Positions 43,521 through 54,720 of a stretch of 64,000 nt of DNA are shown here, in pieces. The DNA is from Melieria omissa (lineage: Eukaryota > Arthropoda > Insecta > Diptera > Ulidiidae): contig OZ020269.1 in assembly GCA_963971225.1 (NCBI GenBank), positions 78,468,450 to 78,532,449 of the forward strand. The letters are read 5' to 3'. Below the pieces are notes generated by a model. That model was not told the DNA's origin. It was given only the letters and a program-made list of their open reading frames with translations, and did no database searches. The translations under genes and the position numbers were made by a program. Numbering within the stretch: the stretch's first letter is position 1; each line of letters begins with the position of its first letter.

Positions 43521-44754
43521 AAGCTTCTCACAGGTGTTTGGTAGTTATTGTTTCCATTGCCTCTATAAGCTTCCTTTTTTAGTAAATGACGCACAATCCT
43601 GAATTGACCTTTCGGCCTTCCCTTTGCCGCCTTTTATGTCGATGGTTGGTCATCGCTTATGTTACATGCATCGGAGTAAATAATTTTTTCCAACCATTCC
43701 TCAAGCTCCAACCAACTCCTCAACCACTCCAGCCGCAATTCATTTCAACTTTATAGTGCGATATCTCAACTTTTAAGTCCTGGATATCTTCTCCTTAGTC
43801 GTAGGTATGTTGGCTGCAGGCAAACTATCTTCGATGTAACCAATTTCTTTAGCGATAGCCAGAACGAACTTCTCCTTTGTCTTCGAAATAGTAAATATTT
43901 CAAACAGCTTGGAATTTTTCAAAAACATATTTGTGCTGAAATCTTCTTCGGTTTAGTTGCAGTATCGGAGTTGAAGTGTTGTCTAGTTAAAATTAAATTC
44001 GAAACTAACTTCACTCATTCCAAACTTCATTATTTATAAGTAGGATTTGCATATGCATTCAAATAGCAGGTACTAAGCTTCTAGTACTAGCAGTACCTAA
44101 ATAGTTAGGTTAGGTTTTCCAGCGTTATGGGATTTTTAAACAGCCCAGACACATGGGTGGGTTTTAGATAGTGCACATAGATATAAGTCTGCTTTTTGTT
44201 TTTCAATAACTAATTGTTTCATTGGCGCGTTCAACTCTAAGACTAATGGCGACTGACTGAGGTTTGCTCAATTAAAAAAAATTGTATGCCACACATAGTG
44301 TTAGTATTTTGTTAAAAACAAAAACATTACATCAAAGGATACATGATAGCTGATTGCCGGAAATTAAAGCCAAATTGTTTTTCGTACGTGCGAACTGCGC
44401 ATCCAGCAAAAGTACTCTTTATTTCGAGCTTACAACAATATACGCAAAAAAAAGTCGACTTAATATGAAGTTGCAAGCTTGTATCACATCTTAAATGAAG
44501 CAAAAATCCAAATTTGCATGCCCTGGTAACGATTATAATCGCGTGCAATTGATTCACTATCAAAATCTTGACGAACTTGTTCGAACGCACGCACCCGAAA
44601 GCACAAAATTGCGCGATGTGCCCACAGAAAAATCGCTGTAAAATCCAGTCGGGCAAAATCGGGCACCCGATCTCTTCAGGGCAGTACTCACAGAAGACTA
44701 GTGAATAATTTTCCCAAAGACGGAACTGTAGCAAGTATGGCCTTTTTTTAAGTC
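43521..44754. other. No gene seen
   Basis: AT-rich spacer. A 135-codon minus-strand frame (44327-44734) has several Cys and hydrophobic stretches but no recognised domain. Confidence 0.35.
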
Positions 44755-45170
44755 TATCGAAAGTTCAAAAAGTGTGATAAAAACAGTGCTTCAAGTGAGT
44801 GCCTATGAAAAGGCAACAACAACAACTAAATTTTTTTTCTATAATTAATTATTTACTACAAATGCCTTCTTTTACGATGCTGGTGCCAAAAGTTTCAATT
44901 AATTTGCTCTTTTCCGTATTTTAAAACTTCAGCTTTGCCGAAAAAGTGCAAATTGCTGATATTATTTCACACTCTAAAAATTGCTCAACTTTGAGCCCAA
45001 GCAAAACTGTATGTCCAATTTAGTTAAGGTTTTCGGATTCCATAAGGCCCAAGCATTTATCTATCGGACAAGTACAAGACAGTACGGACAGTTCCCCCAA
45101 ATCGAACATGACAAAATTGACTTTTGCAACCTGCGTCGGCAGAATCAGCCACTGTGCGGTGCTTCGCAAA
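44755..45170 (+). repeat. Dispersed repeat R, copy 1, joined to a LINE scrap
   Basis: Aligns by eye with 54330-54720: CAAAAAGTGTG, AAACAGTGCTT, ATTATTTACTACAAATGC, TTTGCTCTTTTCCGTATTTT, AACTTTGAG, GACATGCGTC/ACCTGCGTCGGCAGA. It abuts LINE-derived coding sequence (45187-45286). It may be a 5' or internal part of a LINE or an unrelated repeat. Confidence 0.55.
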
Positions 45171-45186
45171 ATCTTCTTCTTCCTTT

Positions 45187-45286
45187 TCACATACGTATTG
45201 GTGACGACTATAGAATACGAAACTACGACGAGCTTTACGAGCTGTTTAAAGACATGGACGTAGCACAGCGAATTAACATCCAGCGG
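45187..45286 (+). pseudogene. LINE reverse transcriptase scrap
   Basis: The frame reads IRIGDDYRIRNYDELYELF followed by KDMDVAQRINIQRL, nearly the same as the LINE protein at 12822-14284 (VRVGDDYRIRTNNELYELY). About 35 residues only. Confidence 0.85.
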
Positions 45287-45290
45287 CTTT

Positions 45291-46004
45291 CTGAAATTCT
45301 ACTCATCTGCGTTATTTCCTCTTTGCTTTACTGTTAAGGTCGTTTTTCGTGGCTACTGGACGTGGCAGATTTATAAACATTGAATAGTTTCTTTCGTAAA
45401 TTGGACAATTTTCCAAGAATTGTTTATCCATCTGAACCAGGCGATATCGATTCTCAAAAGTTTCGAAATTTCGCATTCCTAAGTTCCACCCGGAACAATA
45501 TAAAACTTAACAAAACACCGATAATAATATACTTGAAGCAACTGCGGCTCAGCTAAGTACGCTTGAGGTCTGGTTCGAGGTGTGGGCACCCACAACTATC
45601 CCTTTTATGTGGGGAATTTTTATACAGATAAAAGACATCTGCAGTCTGACACATAAACAAATATTTTCCTTAAAAGTCAGTTACTTCTCGCTCAAAAGGG
45701 CAGCCGCCAAAACACAAAATTATATTTTTCTAATAATGGGTTTTATTACATCATTCATTCTGCGAATGACTGATTGTGTTTTCTAATGCAATTACCACTG
45801 AGCCGCAGTCACTTCGTAGTACTATTCACGGTGTAATCATTTCTCTGTGTCACCGGCGTCAACATGTTGGATAACTTCATTGAAAGACATAATATTAGAT
45901 AAAGTATTCAAAACAGATGAATATCAGTGATGCATTTCATTGCGTGCCAATAAATGAAATGATTTAATAAGCTTAAATATGGAGTTCTAAACACAAACTC
46001 CATT
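45291..46004. other. No gene seen
   Basis: AT-rich spacer without recognised structure. Confidence 0.4.
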
Positions 46005-46008
46005 TTAA

Positions 46009-46729
46009 GGGGGTCTTCTACCTTGTTGGTTCAAAAAAATCGATTTTATTTTTTTTGCAGTTTTGTGGCCTAGAAGGTACTAGAAATATAATATTCAAAG
46101 GGTATAACCGAAATCTTATTATTTCGGGGTTTTTAGAGTCATCGAATATAGCTCCGCATGCTGTTATCGCAGCGCTCATCGCCACTTTAAATGCAATTTC
46201 CCAAAAGTTGTGTTTTTGCAACTGGTTGGCAAGATATCTCGAGAACTAATTGATCAATTAACTAAAGTGATATATCAAAATTTGCGGAAAACATGTGGCT
46301 ATCGTTTGACACGAGCTTTTTAGATTTTTTTCATTTTAACGATTTTTACAGCTATTCTTGACCTTGAAAACGTAGACATTTTTGTTTGTTTGTTGCCTGT
46401 TTCGTGAAATTTTGGAATTTTTCAAAAACCTCGTGTCAAACGATAGCCAAAGTCATAAAGAAACTAAATCATTTTGGTTTTTTTGTTTCAGACGACTTTC
46501 ATGGGCTGAATCGTGACAACCGTTTTAGTATAAATTTTTCGTAAGGGACATTTCAAGGTCAAATCACGGTCAAACTAGAGACAGTAAAATTTCAGAAAAA
46601 TTAATGTTGGAAGTATAGAAATAAACGAATTCAATGCAAAAAACCGAACCTTGATTGCATTATTGGTTCCCCTACAATCTATTGTCAAAAAACAGTATCA
46701 AAAACGAGGCCACAAGGTAGAAGACCCCC
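46009..46729. mobile_element. TTAA-target MITE, copy 2
   Basis: Inverted ends GGGGGTCTTCTACCTTGT on both sides, with TTAA at 46005-46008 and 46730-46733. 721 bp. The interior repeats AACGATAGCCA-type phrases in both orientations (46300-46450). No protein. Confidence 0.82.
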
Positions 46730-46733
46730 TTAA

Positions 46734-49700
46734 TTCCATATTCTACAGGCCACTTATTTATTCAAGTCTGTTTTAAATTCTTACACATAAGTTTCATTTT
46801 AGTTGTTTTAATTTTCGTTCGTCACTTAATTTTTATTTATTTTTAATAATTTTTGATTATTTGTATCTTTTACTTTTAAAATGCAATTAAAACCCGCCCC
46901 AGATTTTAGTTCTGCATATGACATGAATATTATTTAGTTTTATTTAATTAGAAATAAAAACAACCAACTACAAGTGACAGCCAGCCTGAACGTCCTAACT
47001 TCTATACGAAATCAATTCAATCAATCAATTCAATCAATTTTGTCATACGTTTTAAGAGTATAAAAGTACAAGATTACACAACAAAATTAGAAATTTTCTT
47101 TTATTTTTTCTTATAGCCAAAACAGAGGGAATTTAAAAAGTTTGAAACAAAACCATTAAACTTATTATTATTTTTTTAATAGAAAATCGTTGTTTACTAT
47201 TAGTATTCAATTAATATTTGAATACTAATGCTTCTTCACCTATTCTGAAAAATATAGTACATATAATACAAATTCGAGTTGTAAGTTTCTCACTTTTCTG
47301 CTTTAATTCAAAAATCTAACTCGTAGTCCAGCTCTAGTACTATTTATTTCATATCGATCCTCGCATTGGTTTTCACTACGTTGGTTGTGCTTTAGCAAGA
47401 GTTTTAGCGTATTTTGCAAATTATCACTAGTATATCACACCCTTTAGCTAAATTATATTTTAGCCCTACGAAACTGCCGATAATTATTTCGTTTAAATAT
47501 ATGAATACTATATTCTTGATCTTCTTTCTTCCCGCCCCCACCACAACTATAAACTCCCGTAATGCAATTTCCTATCTCAATGCAAAACACGAAACCGTGA
47601 TCACTTGTAAAAAATTAAAATAATCAATTAACAACAATTATTTTCTCTGCAACTCTATTGCACGTGTGTGAATTTACTGTAAACTTTCATGAACTCTCCA
47701 AACTTAAAACAAACTGTTTAATAAAAAAAAATAACTAAATTTTACAATCGATTCAAATCAAAACACAAACACTTAACCTGCAACTTCACTAAATATATTA
47801 TGAACTCGACAACTCAACAACAATTACAACAACAATACTGCAATACTGTGTGTGTCTGCTTGACAATAACGTTGTTAAAACGAAAACAATACAATTATAA
47901 AGGAGGGTATCGAAGTAAGTACAGAACGTTCCATTTCAGTTAAAGGTGTTTTCCATTGCGTTTTCACTAAGTGCTGAAAGTTAAAGTATTTAAGTTGAAG
48001 AATTATGTTATGGTTGTTAATTTTAATTATTCTGTTGTCACAGTTAACATTTGTGTTATTCATTTAACAATTCTGTTGTAAATCGCTGTTATATGTTGAT
48101 TAATTTTGTTAAAAAAGAAAATCTTCTAATTTTTGTCTGAGAAATGGAGTTTTTGATGTTAACAAAATGCCCCAATATGAAACCAAAATACCATTAATAG
48201 AATTAAAAAACCGAAAAACTACATTTAGGGTAAAACAATGCAAATATTGGGAAAACACTTGGGAGTCCATTGCGACTCATTGCAATTGTTATTGCTATAC
48301 TTATTGCTAAAGTAGTGAAACATAAACGTTTAAATCCTCTAAATTTTAGATCCTCTACTTGTAACACTAAATACTTTTAAAATAGCAGCGTTATTTTTTG
48401 CATGTTAGTGTAGCTGTGTGGTAATTTGTAGTTGAATGTTTTTTACAAATATTTTCCTGTAATTGAATGCCTTTTCATTTTTATATTAACTACACGAACT
48501 AACCAACAAATGAGTGAAAACATTTGCAAAAGTGAAAGAATTTATAGCTATTAATGCTGATGAATACCGTTACGTATAAATATAATATGAACAAAGTGCC
48601 TTTGTATTACTGGCTCGAATTCTCCAAATATCTATTTGGTACAAAAATTGTGGATGGCAAATATGACTTCAAATGGTATTGGGCTCAAAACTTATGCTCG
48701 GAACTCCCAAAAATAAAACCCAGTGGATATCTGCTCTGGTCACTGCTTTCCACACGCAGAGCGCTCGCAATGCTTCAGACGCATTTTTCTCGAAACCACA
48801 TTTTAATAATGAGTTTTGGATGCGTCGAATTCTCTTCTTTTGTGAGATTTTACTGGTATGGTAAATTGCATGAAAAGTTTGGTGAAGTAAGCAACGTCCC
48901 ATTGAGTTTAGATAAAGAGATAAATTCACTGAATAATTCATAGTAATGCTTTCTTCCACTCCATTTTTCTCAATTTGGGGTCCAAACCTTTCTCATCACT
49001 CATGTAATTGAAGGCGTTAAACTCCATCGAATTAAAAGTACAACAACAATATTTGTTTTTACATAAGAAAGTTTTATGAAGTCTTCATAAAAACCGATAG
49101 CCCCACTGATATGCCGGTTACTTATCCTCTACAACCACCGTCGATATTTGCCGAAGACTTACCGAAGGGTCACGAAATCACATCCTTCTACCTATTAAAG
49201 CCGGAATCGCGCGCACAATGTGTGCGGCTGCCCGTCATTCACTGTCTGTCAACACAATTTATCAGGTATCTCCTGAAGTTACCTTGTCCAGTATCAATGC
49301 AGTTATCCAATTCCATGTTAAGCTACGAACATCTTCAGCTTTTCAGTCCTGTGGCAGTTAAAGCTTCCTCGGATACTGCGGAGCCTACAACACAATTCGT
49401 GAAAGGGACATTAAAGTTAACGGAAAAACATAAAACCAAAGTAAAAGCAAAAACAAGACAAGGCGAAAACGGTCCGAGACTTTGTTCAGCTCACATTAGC
49501 GAAACAGTACTCGTGTGTGGCGTATCGCAGCGGAATCAGCGTGCCTGCTAAGGAATATCAAGTTTTATTACTTCTATTATAAAACCATTACATTGTATTC
49601 AGTTCGTAAAACTGCTCGCGCACCATTTTAAGAGGCACTTTGGCGACCACCAACGACGAGCATTTACGAAGTTTACTGATATGAATTTTTAAGCTGTTGA

Positions 49701-50085
49701 GCGCACGACATCAAATTAAATTCTATATTTTCTCTAAATTAAAAACGAGTTGCGATTTGCGTCAAGTTTTTATGTAATTGAGAGCGTAAATTCGGGCTGA
49801 AACATTTCAGAAAAAATTACTAAATCTTTGTGCCAACTTGTGTCATGCACGCTGCCGGCTATTTCAGATATTGACTGCAACATTAACCGTATCGCTAAAG
49901 CAAAATAATATCCGTACTAGCTGCGATAATGTTAAATCTTTGTATATATAATTGTTTGTCTTGACTGGCTGACTAATTCCGGAAGGTCCAGCCTAAACCG
50001 CAAAGGCTACAAACGTGTTTTTAATGTTTTAACTGAAATGTAACTTGGTAAATCAACGTAAAAGTTTGTATGGAGAAACATGATG
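46734..50085. other. Gene-poor stretch with unassigned open frames
   Basis: 46800-48550 is very AT-rich and featureless. Open frames at 48554-48943 (129 codons, plus) and 49111-49551 (146 codons, plus) are the longest. The second begins MPVTYPLQPPSIFAEDLP and becomes Lys/Thr-rich. Neither shows a domain, signal peptide or splice evidence; they may be decayed element DNA. Confidence 0.35.
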
Positions 50086-50385
50086 GCAGCCACCGTAGCT
50101 CAGCTGACTAGTACTTTGTGCCGCGAGTCAAATGCGACGCTCGAACCCAGGTTCAAGACTCCGTTGCTACTAACACCAAAAAAAAGAAAAACAACAATTT
50201 GGAAAGAAATGGCAAACTTCTTAGAGTAAAATTACTTATGAAAAAGCTCCCAACTCACCGTTCGGAATCGGCATAAAACTGTAGGTCCCTTCCAAACTTG
50301 TACAAATTCGCACGCACAACATGGATGGTTGTGGGTAGCAGGGCCTTAGTCTTGTAATCGGGCTGTCATGCCAATCAATTATCAA
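50086..50385 (+). repeat. tRNA-derived SINE, copy 4
   Basis: Head with A-box TAGCTCAGCTGA and B-box GGTTCAAGACT, A-rich linker, body (AAAAAGCTCCCAACTCACCG, TAGGTCCCTTCCAAAC) and 3' tail TAATCGGGCTGTCATGCC. A short internal deletion removes GGCTGTCCTCTCAG. It stops just before the CACTGTGC element. Confidence 0.85.
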
Positions 50386-50398
50386 GTATTATTAATTA

Positions 50399-51515
50399 CA
50401 CTGTGCAAGTCGAAAATTCAGACATGGGGTTACTTACAGAGCGAGTTGTCAGAGGTATACTGAGTTGAGATCCACCAGCCGTTTGGCTGGATTGGCTCTA
50501 GTTTAAGAGAAATCCGACTTTGAAGTTTGCTCATTTTCAAATGCTAATAGGTCCTAAATCGTTCCGAATATCGCTTTACTGTCTTCGGCAAGTTTGTAGA
50601 TATTTTAACAACCAACAAATTTGCTTAAGACACCAATCCAAAAAAATACATTCAAACTGTGTAATTGCGATATGTGCATGTTTTTGTGCAGCGCAACGTG
50701 GCGTACGAGTGTCATTTAATTATATTTATATGTATTAGAATTAAATGACACTCATACGCCACGTTGCGCTGCGCAAAAAAATGCACATATCGCAATTACA
50801 CAGTTTGAATGTATTTTTTTTGGATTGGTGTCTTAAGCAAATTTGTTGGTCAAATTAATGTTACTGTTAAGATCCAGTCAAAATTTTAAGTCAGAATATT
50901 GAAAATTGTTCGAGTTGTGCCGCGTGCCATTTTGAAAAATCGTGTTTCGAGAAAAACGCGTTCAAAGTTTTGGGAATGGTTTTCTATGGGCATAACTGAA
51001 AAATTCGAGATGCAAAAATTGTTTACCATTAGTCGGCAATGCCAGGACCATAGAGCTGGCCTTCAAGGTTCAAAAATGCCTCATTCGCCTCCTTCCTGAC
51101 TGAGTTATTGAGCGAGCGCGCCTCTTTCGCTGCGTCGCTCAAAGCGGAAAAGTTCGCGGAAGCGAGAACGTCGCATACACCCGCTTCGGCATACGCGTGA
51201 CGCGCTTGGCGGTAACCTCGTATTTCGCATAAAATTTTTTTATTTTATGCATAAAACGTTTTGTTTCTTATTCTATAGGGTTCAAACTATTTTTTAAGCC
51301 AATAAAAAAAAAATCGTTTTTTTTTTAATTTTACAGTGGCGTAACCCCTTAAGCGACGAACTCGACTAAAATGAGCAAACTTGAAAGTTGGATTTCTCTT
51401 AAAATAGAGCCAATCCAGCCAAACGGCTGGTGGATCTCAACTCAGTATACCATGACAACTCGCTCTGTAGGTCCCCCCATGTCTGAATTTTTTAGGGTAA
51501 ATTTCACGCACAGTG
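50399..51515. mobile_element. CACTGTGC element with ~150-bp TIRs and a central hairpin
   Basis: Left TIR about 50399-50545, right about 51365-51515; both start CACTGTGC and share TACTGAGTTGAGATCCACCA and CCGTTTGGCTGGATTGG. TTA flanks each end (50396-50398, 51516-51518). A 3-bp duplication with CACTR ends would suit the CMC (CACTA/EnSpm-like) group, but this is tentative. No transposase is visible in 1,117 bp. The sequence ATCGTGTTTCGAGAAAAACG near 50940 is shared in complement with TTAA-family MITEs. Confidence 0.78.
50611..50850. repeat. Near-perfect 111-bp hairpin with 17-bp loop
   Basis: Arms 50611-50721 and 50739-50850 are inverted copies with only a few mismatches or single-base gaps, around a 17-nt loop. 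Transcribed RNA from either strand would fold into a ~110-bp duplex, as hairpin-siRNA precursors do. It could also be a nested palindromic MITE. Confidence 0.92.
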
Positions 51516-51518
51516 TTA

Positions 51519-52856
51519 TTATTATTATGGAGAAACCTGATTGAATGCGGATTTTCTTCTTTAAACACACACAAAGCACTTCAAATAAGAAATAATGAGA
51601 CAAGTAGTTTTTAATAAAAATCTGATGGAGTCAACAAAGGGTTAAGATAAACTTGATTTATGGGGCATATTGCCGTCAAGCTTGCGTGCAAAGCCGCTGG
51701 GTCCTGCTACTATTTAATATGGCCCTTAACAGCAAAGTAGTCGCGCTCGGGGCGTATGAGTGCCAAATTAAATAAAAATAAAAATAAATAAGATATAAAA
51801 AATACTCCACGTAGCAACGCACGTGCCAAACTACCTGTTGGCGCCTTTGAGGGCAATTAAAAAAATCGGCCTACTTTGCATTTGTCGGTATGTCAGACGG
51901 AGGCCATCAATTAGAGCCTCCCCACACTTCCAGCGCAAAACACATAGCACTTCATACCCACATAACATAATTGATTGTGATTGCTATCAACTAGCAGCCA
52001 ACACCATTAATTCCATGTAAAGGCACAGTTAATGAAAAGCAGCTAATATGACAGTGCTCGGCCCAAACGAGCGCACTCCGACCCTGGCCGCACTGACACT
52101 GGCGGCACTGCGACACTGACACTAGCCGCAGTGTTACGAACGCGGCGCAAAGCCAATCATCATAGCACAGCGGACGGACGGCAGCGTGAATGCGCATAAC
52201 ATACATACATTTAAAGGATTAATTGCCAATTATGGTTGAATCATTGAATCATTCGCCAAAGGTTCACATAGTGGTTTCGGCGTAAGCTGCTACTACAGTT
52301 GGACTGCATTTGCATTTTTAACGGTTTGATGCCCGAGTGCGGAAATCTGCGGCGAACGCGCAAATTCGTCCCTGTTCTGTTCTCTTGATGTTTATTAGCA
52401 AAGGCACAGATCACCACCGCATGTTAATTGTGCTATTTGCTCTGCGTCGCCGACGTTGAAGCAGTAACCCAGCCGAAACCTCGGTGCAATTTAATATGCA
52501 AATTTGAATTGAATCTCGGTACGGAATGTAATTCTTCTGAGCAGCGCATTTTTAGCTAAACCGGAACACTCGAACATAGATACATAAGTACATGATACAA
52601 TTAACAAGGCAGACAAAGTACGGAGAGCTATGAAAATTGGCGTACGAAAAATAACAATTGTTGTCAAATGCCCTGATTGTCCAGGTTGGCTTGCTGGAGT
52701 TTAAATTTAGGAACAGAAAGTACATCGCTAAGGTACCAAAAAATTCATTTTTGAAACTGAAAATTTGCTAACAAAATGGTACCGAAATAGCGAATTTCGG
52801 AGATGGCTCTCCGTACTTAGTTTACCTTTTTTATTCTATCATTTTGATACACTTAA
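51519..52856. other. No gene seen
   Basis: 52020-52560 is unique-looking and more GC-rich, with no supported exon. It may be regulatory. Confidence 0.4.
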
Positions 52857-53160
52857 GGGGGTCCTCTACTCTCGCGGTTTTGAAAAATCGATTTTTTTTC
52901 GCATAATTTCAATCTATATGTATCTGAGAATACGCCACAGAAAGGATTCCGTGAAAATCACATTTCTTTGCATGTTGCTGGGAACCGAAAGGTACCCGTC
53001 CCCTGCAAGTTATACAACGTAATTTATCTTTAAACGCGTTTCCCCCAAAGTAGTGTTTTTTCGGCTGCCGAGTAAGACTTTTTATAAAAGTAATAGTATA
53101 AAAGTATTAGTCCGATTTCGATAATTTTTTTTTCTAATTGTTCAGAAAACATACCGCTAT
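52857..53160. mobile_element. TTAA-target MITE, left part (copy 3)
   Basis: TTAA at 52853-52856 followed by GGGGGTCCTCTACTCTCGCG, as in the other copies. TCTTTAAACGCGTTT near 53028 matches copies 1 and 4. No right end was found, so it is truncated or too diverged to bound. Confidence 0.55.
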
Positions 53161-54142
53161 GTTTTAAGGAGTAAGATTTTCAAAATTTTATTTTGTTCCG
53201 TTTTTATAGCGCCTAATAGGTCAAAAAAAGAGGTGAAAATTTGAATTTTTTACAAATTGTAGCATAACTTTTACACAGTGCAAAATAAAAAAATTCTGTC
53301 TCGTTAATCTGTCAATTCTGCACAATTCTAGCGGCCGAAAAGACATAAACTTTGGCTGTTAATTTTGAGAGTGTGGAGGTTAAAGGTATGAAGATTTGTA
53401 TTAACCATGCTTGGTTTCATCCTACTAGTCATTTAAATCGCATTTATTAAAATGTTGCGGGAAGACCGATTGCTCGTAAAATATAAAACCTAGCGCAAAA
53501 AACTCAACTCAACTACATACTTTTTCCTATGGAACAACGCTGTTTGGGAGGAGAGAATAACAGAAAATAAGCAGTAAATTTTTCAGTTAAACTTTACATC
53601 AAATAAAAAAGCGGTCTTGTATTCCCATAGCGCAATAAACAAAGTAAAAGCAAAATTCCACATAGCACATAGCGTATATGACATTCTTCAACATTTGAAA
53701 GCAAAAATCTGTCTTTCCAGTTTGTAAAAGTGGTTTCGAGAAAAACGCATTTAAAGCTTGACAAACACTCAGCTCGCGTTCTAAGGAACTGTTACATTAT
53801 TGTGAAAAGAATCTTTAAAATTTTTCACTATAGAACCAACTAGACCCACTTGTGTTTATGACACTAAGATTTAAAAAAATAATAATGATTTATTCTTAAT
53901 CATAGATTGGATTATCCTTAAGTATTTGTCTGAGCTTACAATTTATTATATTAAATGTAAGCTAATCCAAAAGCCCAAAGATGCCAACTTTGACATGATC
54001 TGAATTTCAATTTGAGTTCTTAATTACTTTGAAAATAATTTTGATACTATTAAATAAAAATATAAAAGATAAAGAAAAGAAGTATAGAATAATTTAAAAG
54101 CTTTTGTTTGATTAATTTGTCTGAACAATTTTTAATAATTTG
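53161..54142. other. No gene seen
   Basis: AT-rich. The phrase GTTTCGAGAAAAACGCATTT (about 53733) is again the complement of the shared TTAA-family motif. No gene. Confidence 0.4.
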
Positions 54143-54720
54143 ACGTCAATGTCATCAGCAAGAAGCTGGACCTTTTTAATAATGCTAACATATTTAATAT
54201 TTCTCACTTCCAATTTGAAAGTAATATTTAAGCGTACGTACGACAAGCGTGGCTATTAGCACAAATATTCTGGAGGCTATCTTTTAAAAAACACTCTTAA
54301 ATAGGGTGCGAAAAAACACTGCACTCAATCGTTTCACAAGTATGGCTCAAAAAGTGTGCCAAAAACAGTGCTTTTTAGGAGTACATCTCAAAATTCAACA
54401 ACAGCAATGAATAGCTTTCTTTTAATATTTAGTTATTTACTATAAACGCAACCTTCTTAGGAACGGTTGAAAAACTTTATTTTATTTATTTGCTCCTTTT
54501 CGTATTTCAAAACTTCAACTTTATAAGCTTTAAGCTTAAAATGTGCACAACTTTGACAGGCTTTGAGGCAACTTTGAGGCTGTCGGTTTTCTTAGGTCCA
54601 GGCATTAACCCATCCGAAAATTTTAACAGTTTCCTTAACTAGAACGCGATACAAATTGATTTGATGATTTTTGCGACATGCGTCAGCAGAGCGAGCCCGT
54701 GTGCGTCGTAAGAATTAAAA
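54143..54720. repeat. LINE scrap next to dispersed repeat R, copy 2
   Basis: 54143-54186 (minus) matches the YADDIDV region of the LINE (GACGTCAATGTCATCAGCAA). 54330-54720 is homologous to 44755-45170. Both copies of R lie within 170 bp of LINE coding scraps. Confidence 0.6.

Noticed and set aside
49111..49551. Protein-coding gene of 146 residues
   Set aside because: Longest unassigned open frame, but no domain, no supporting splice or start context, and compositionally odd second half.
50399..51515. Second Transib element
   Set aside because: The end heptamer is CACTGTG rather than CACAGTG and the flank is TTA, not a 5-bp GC-rich duplication.
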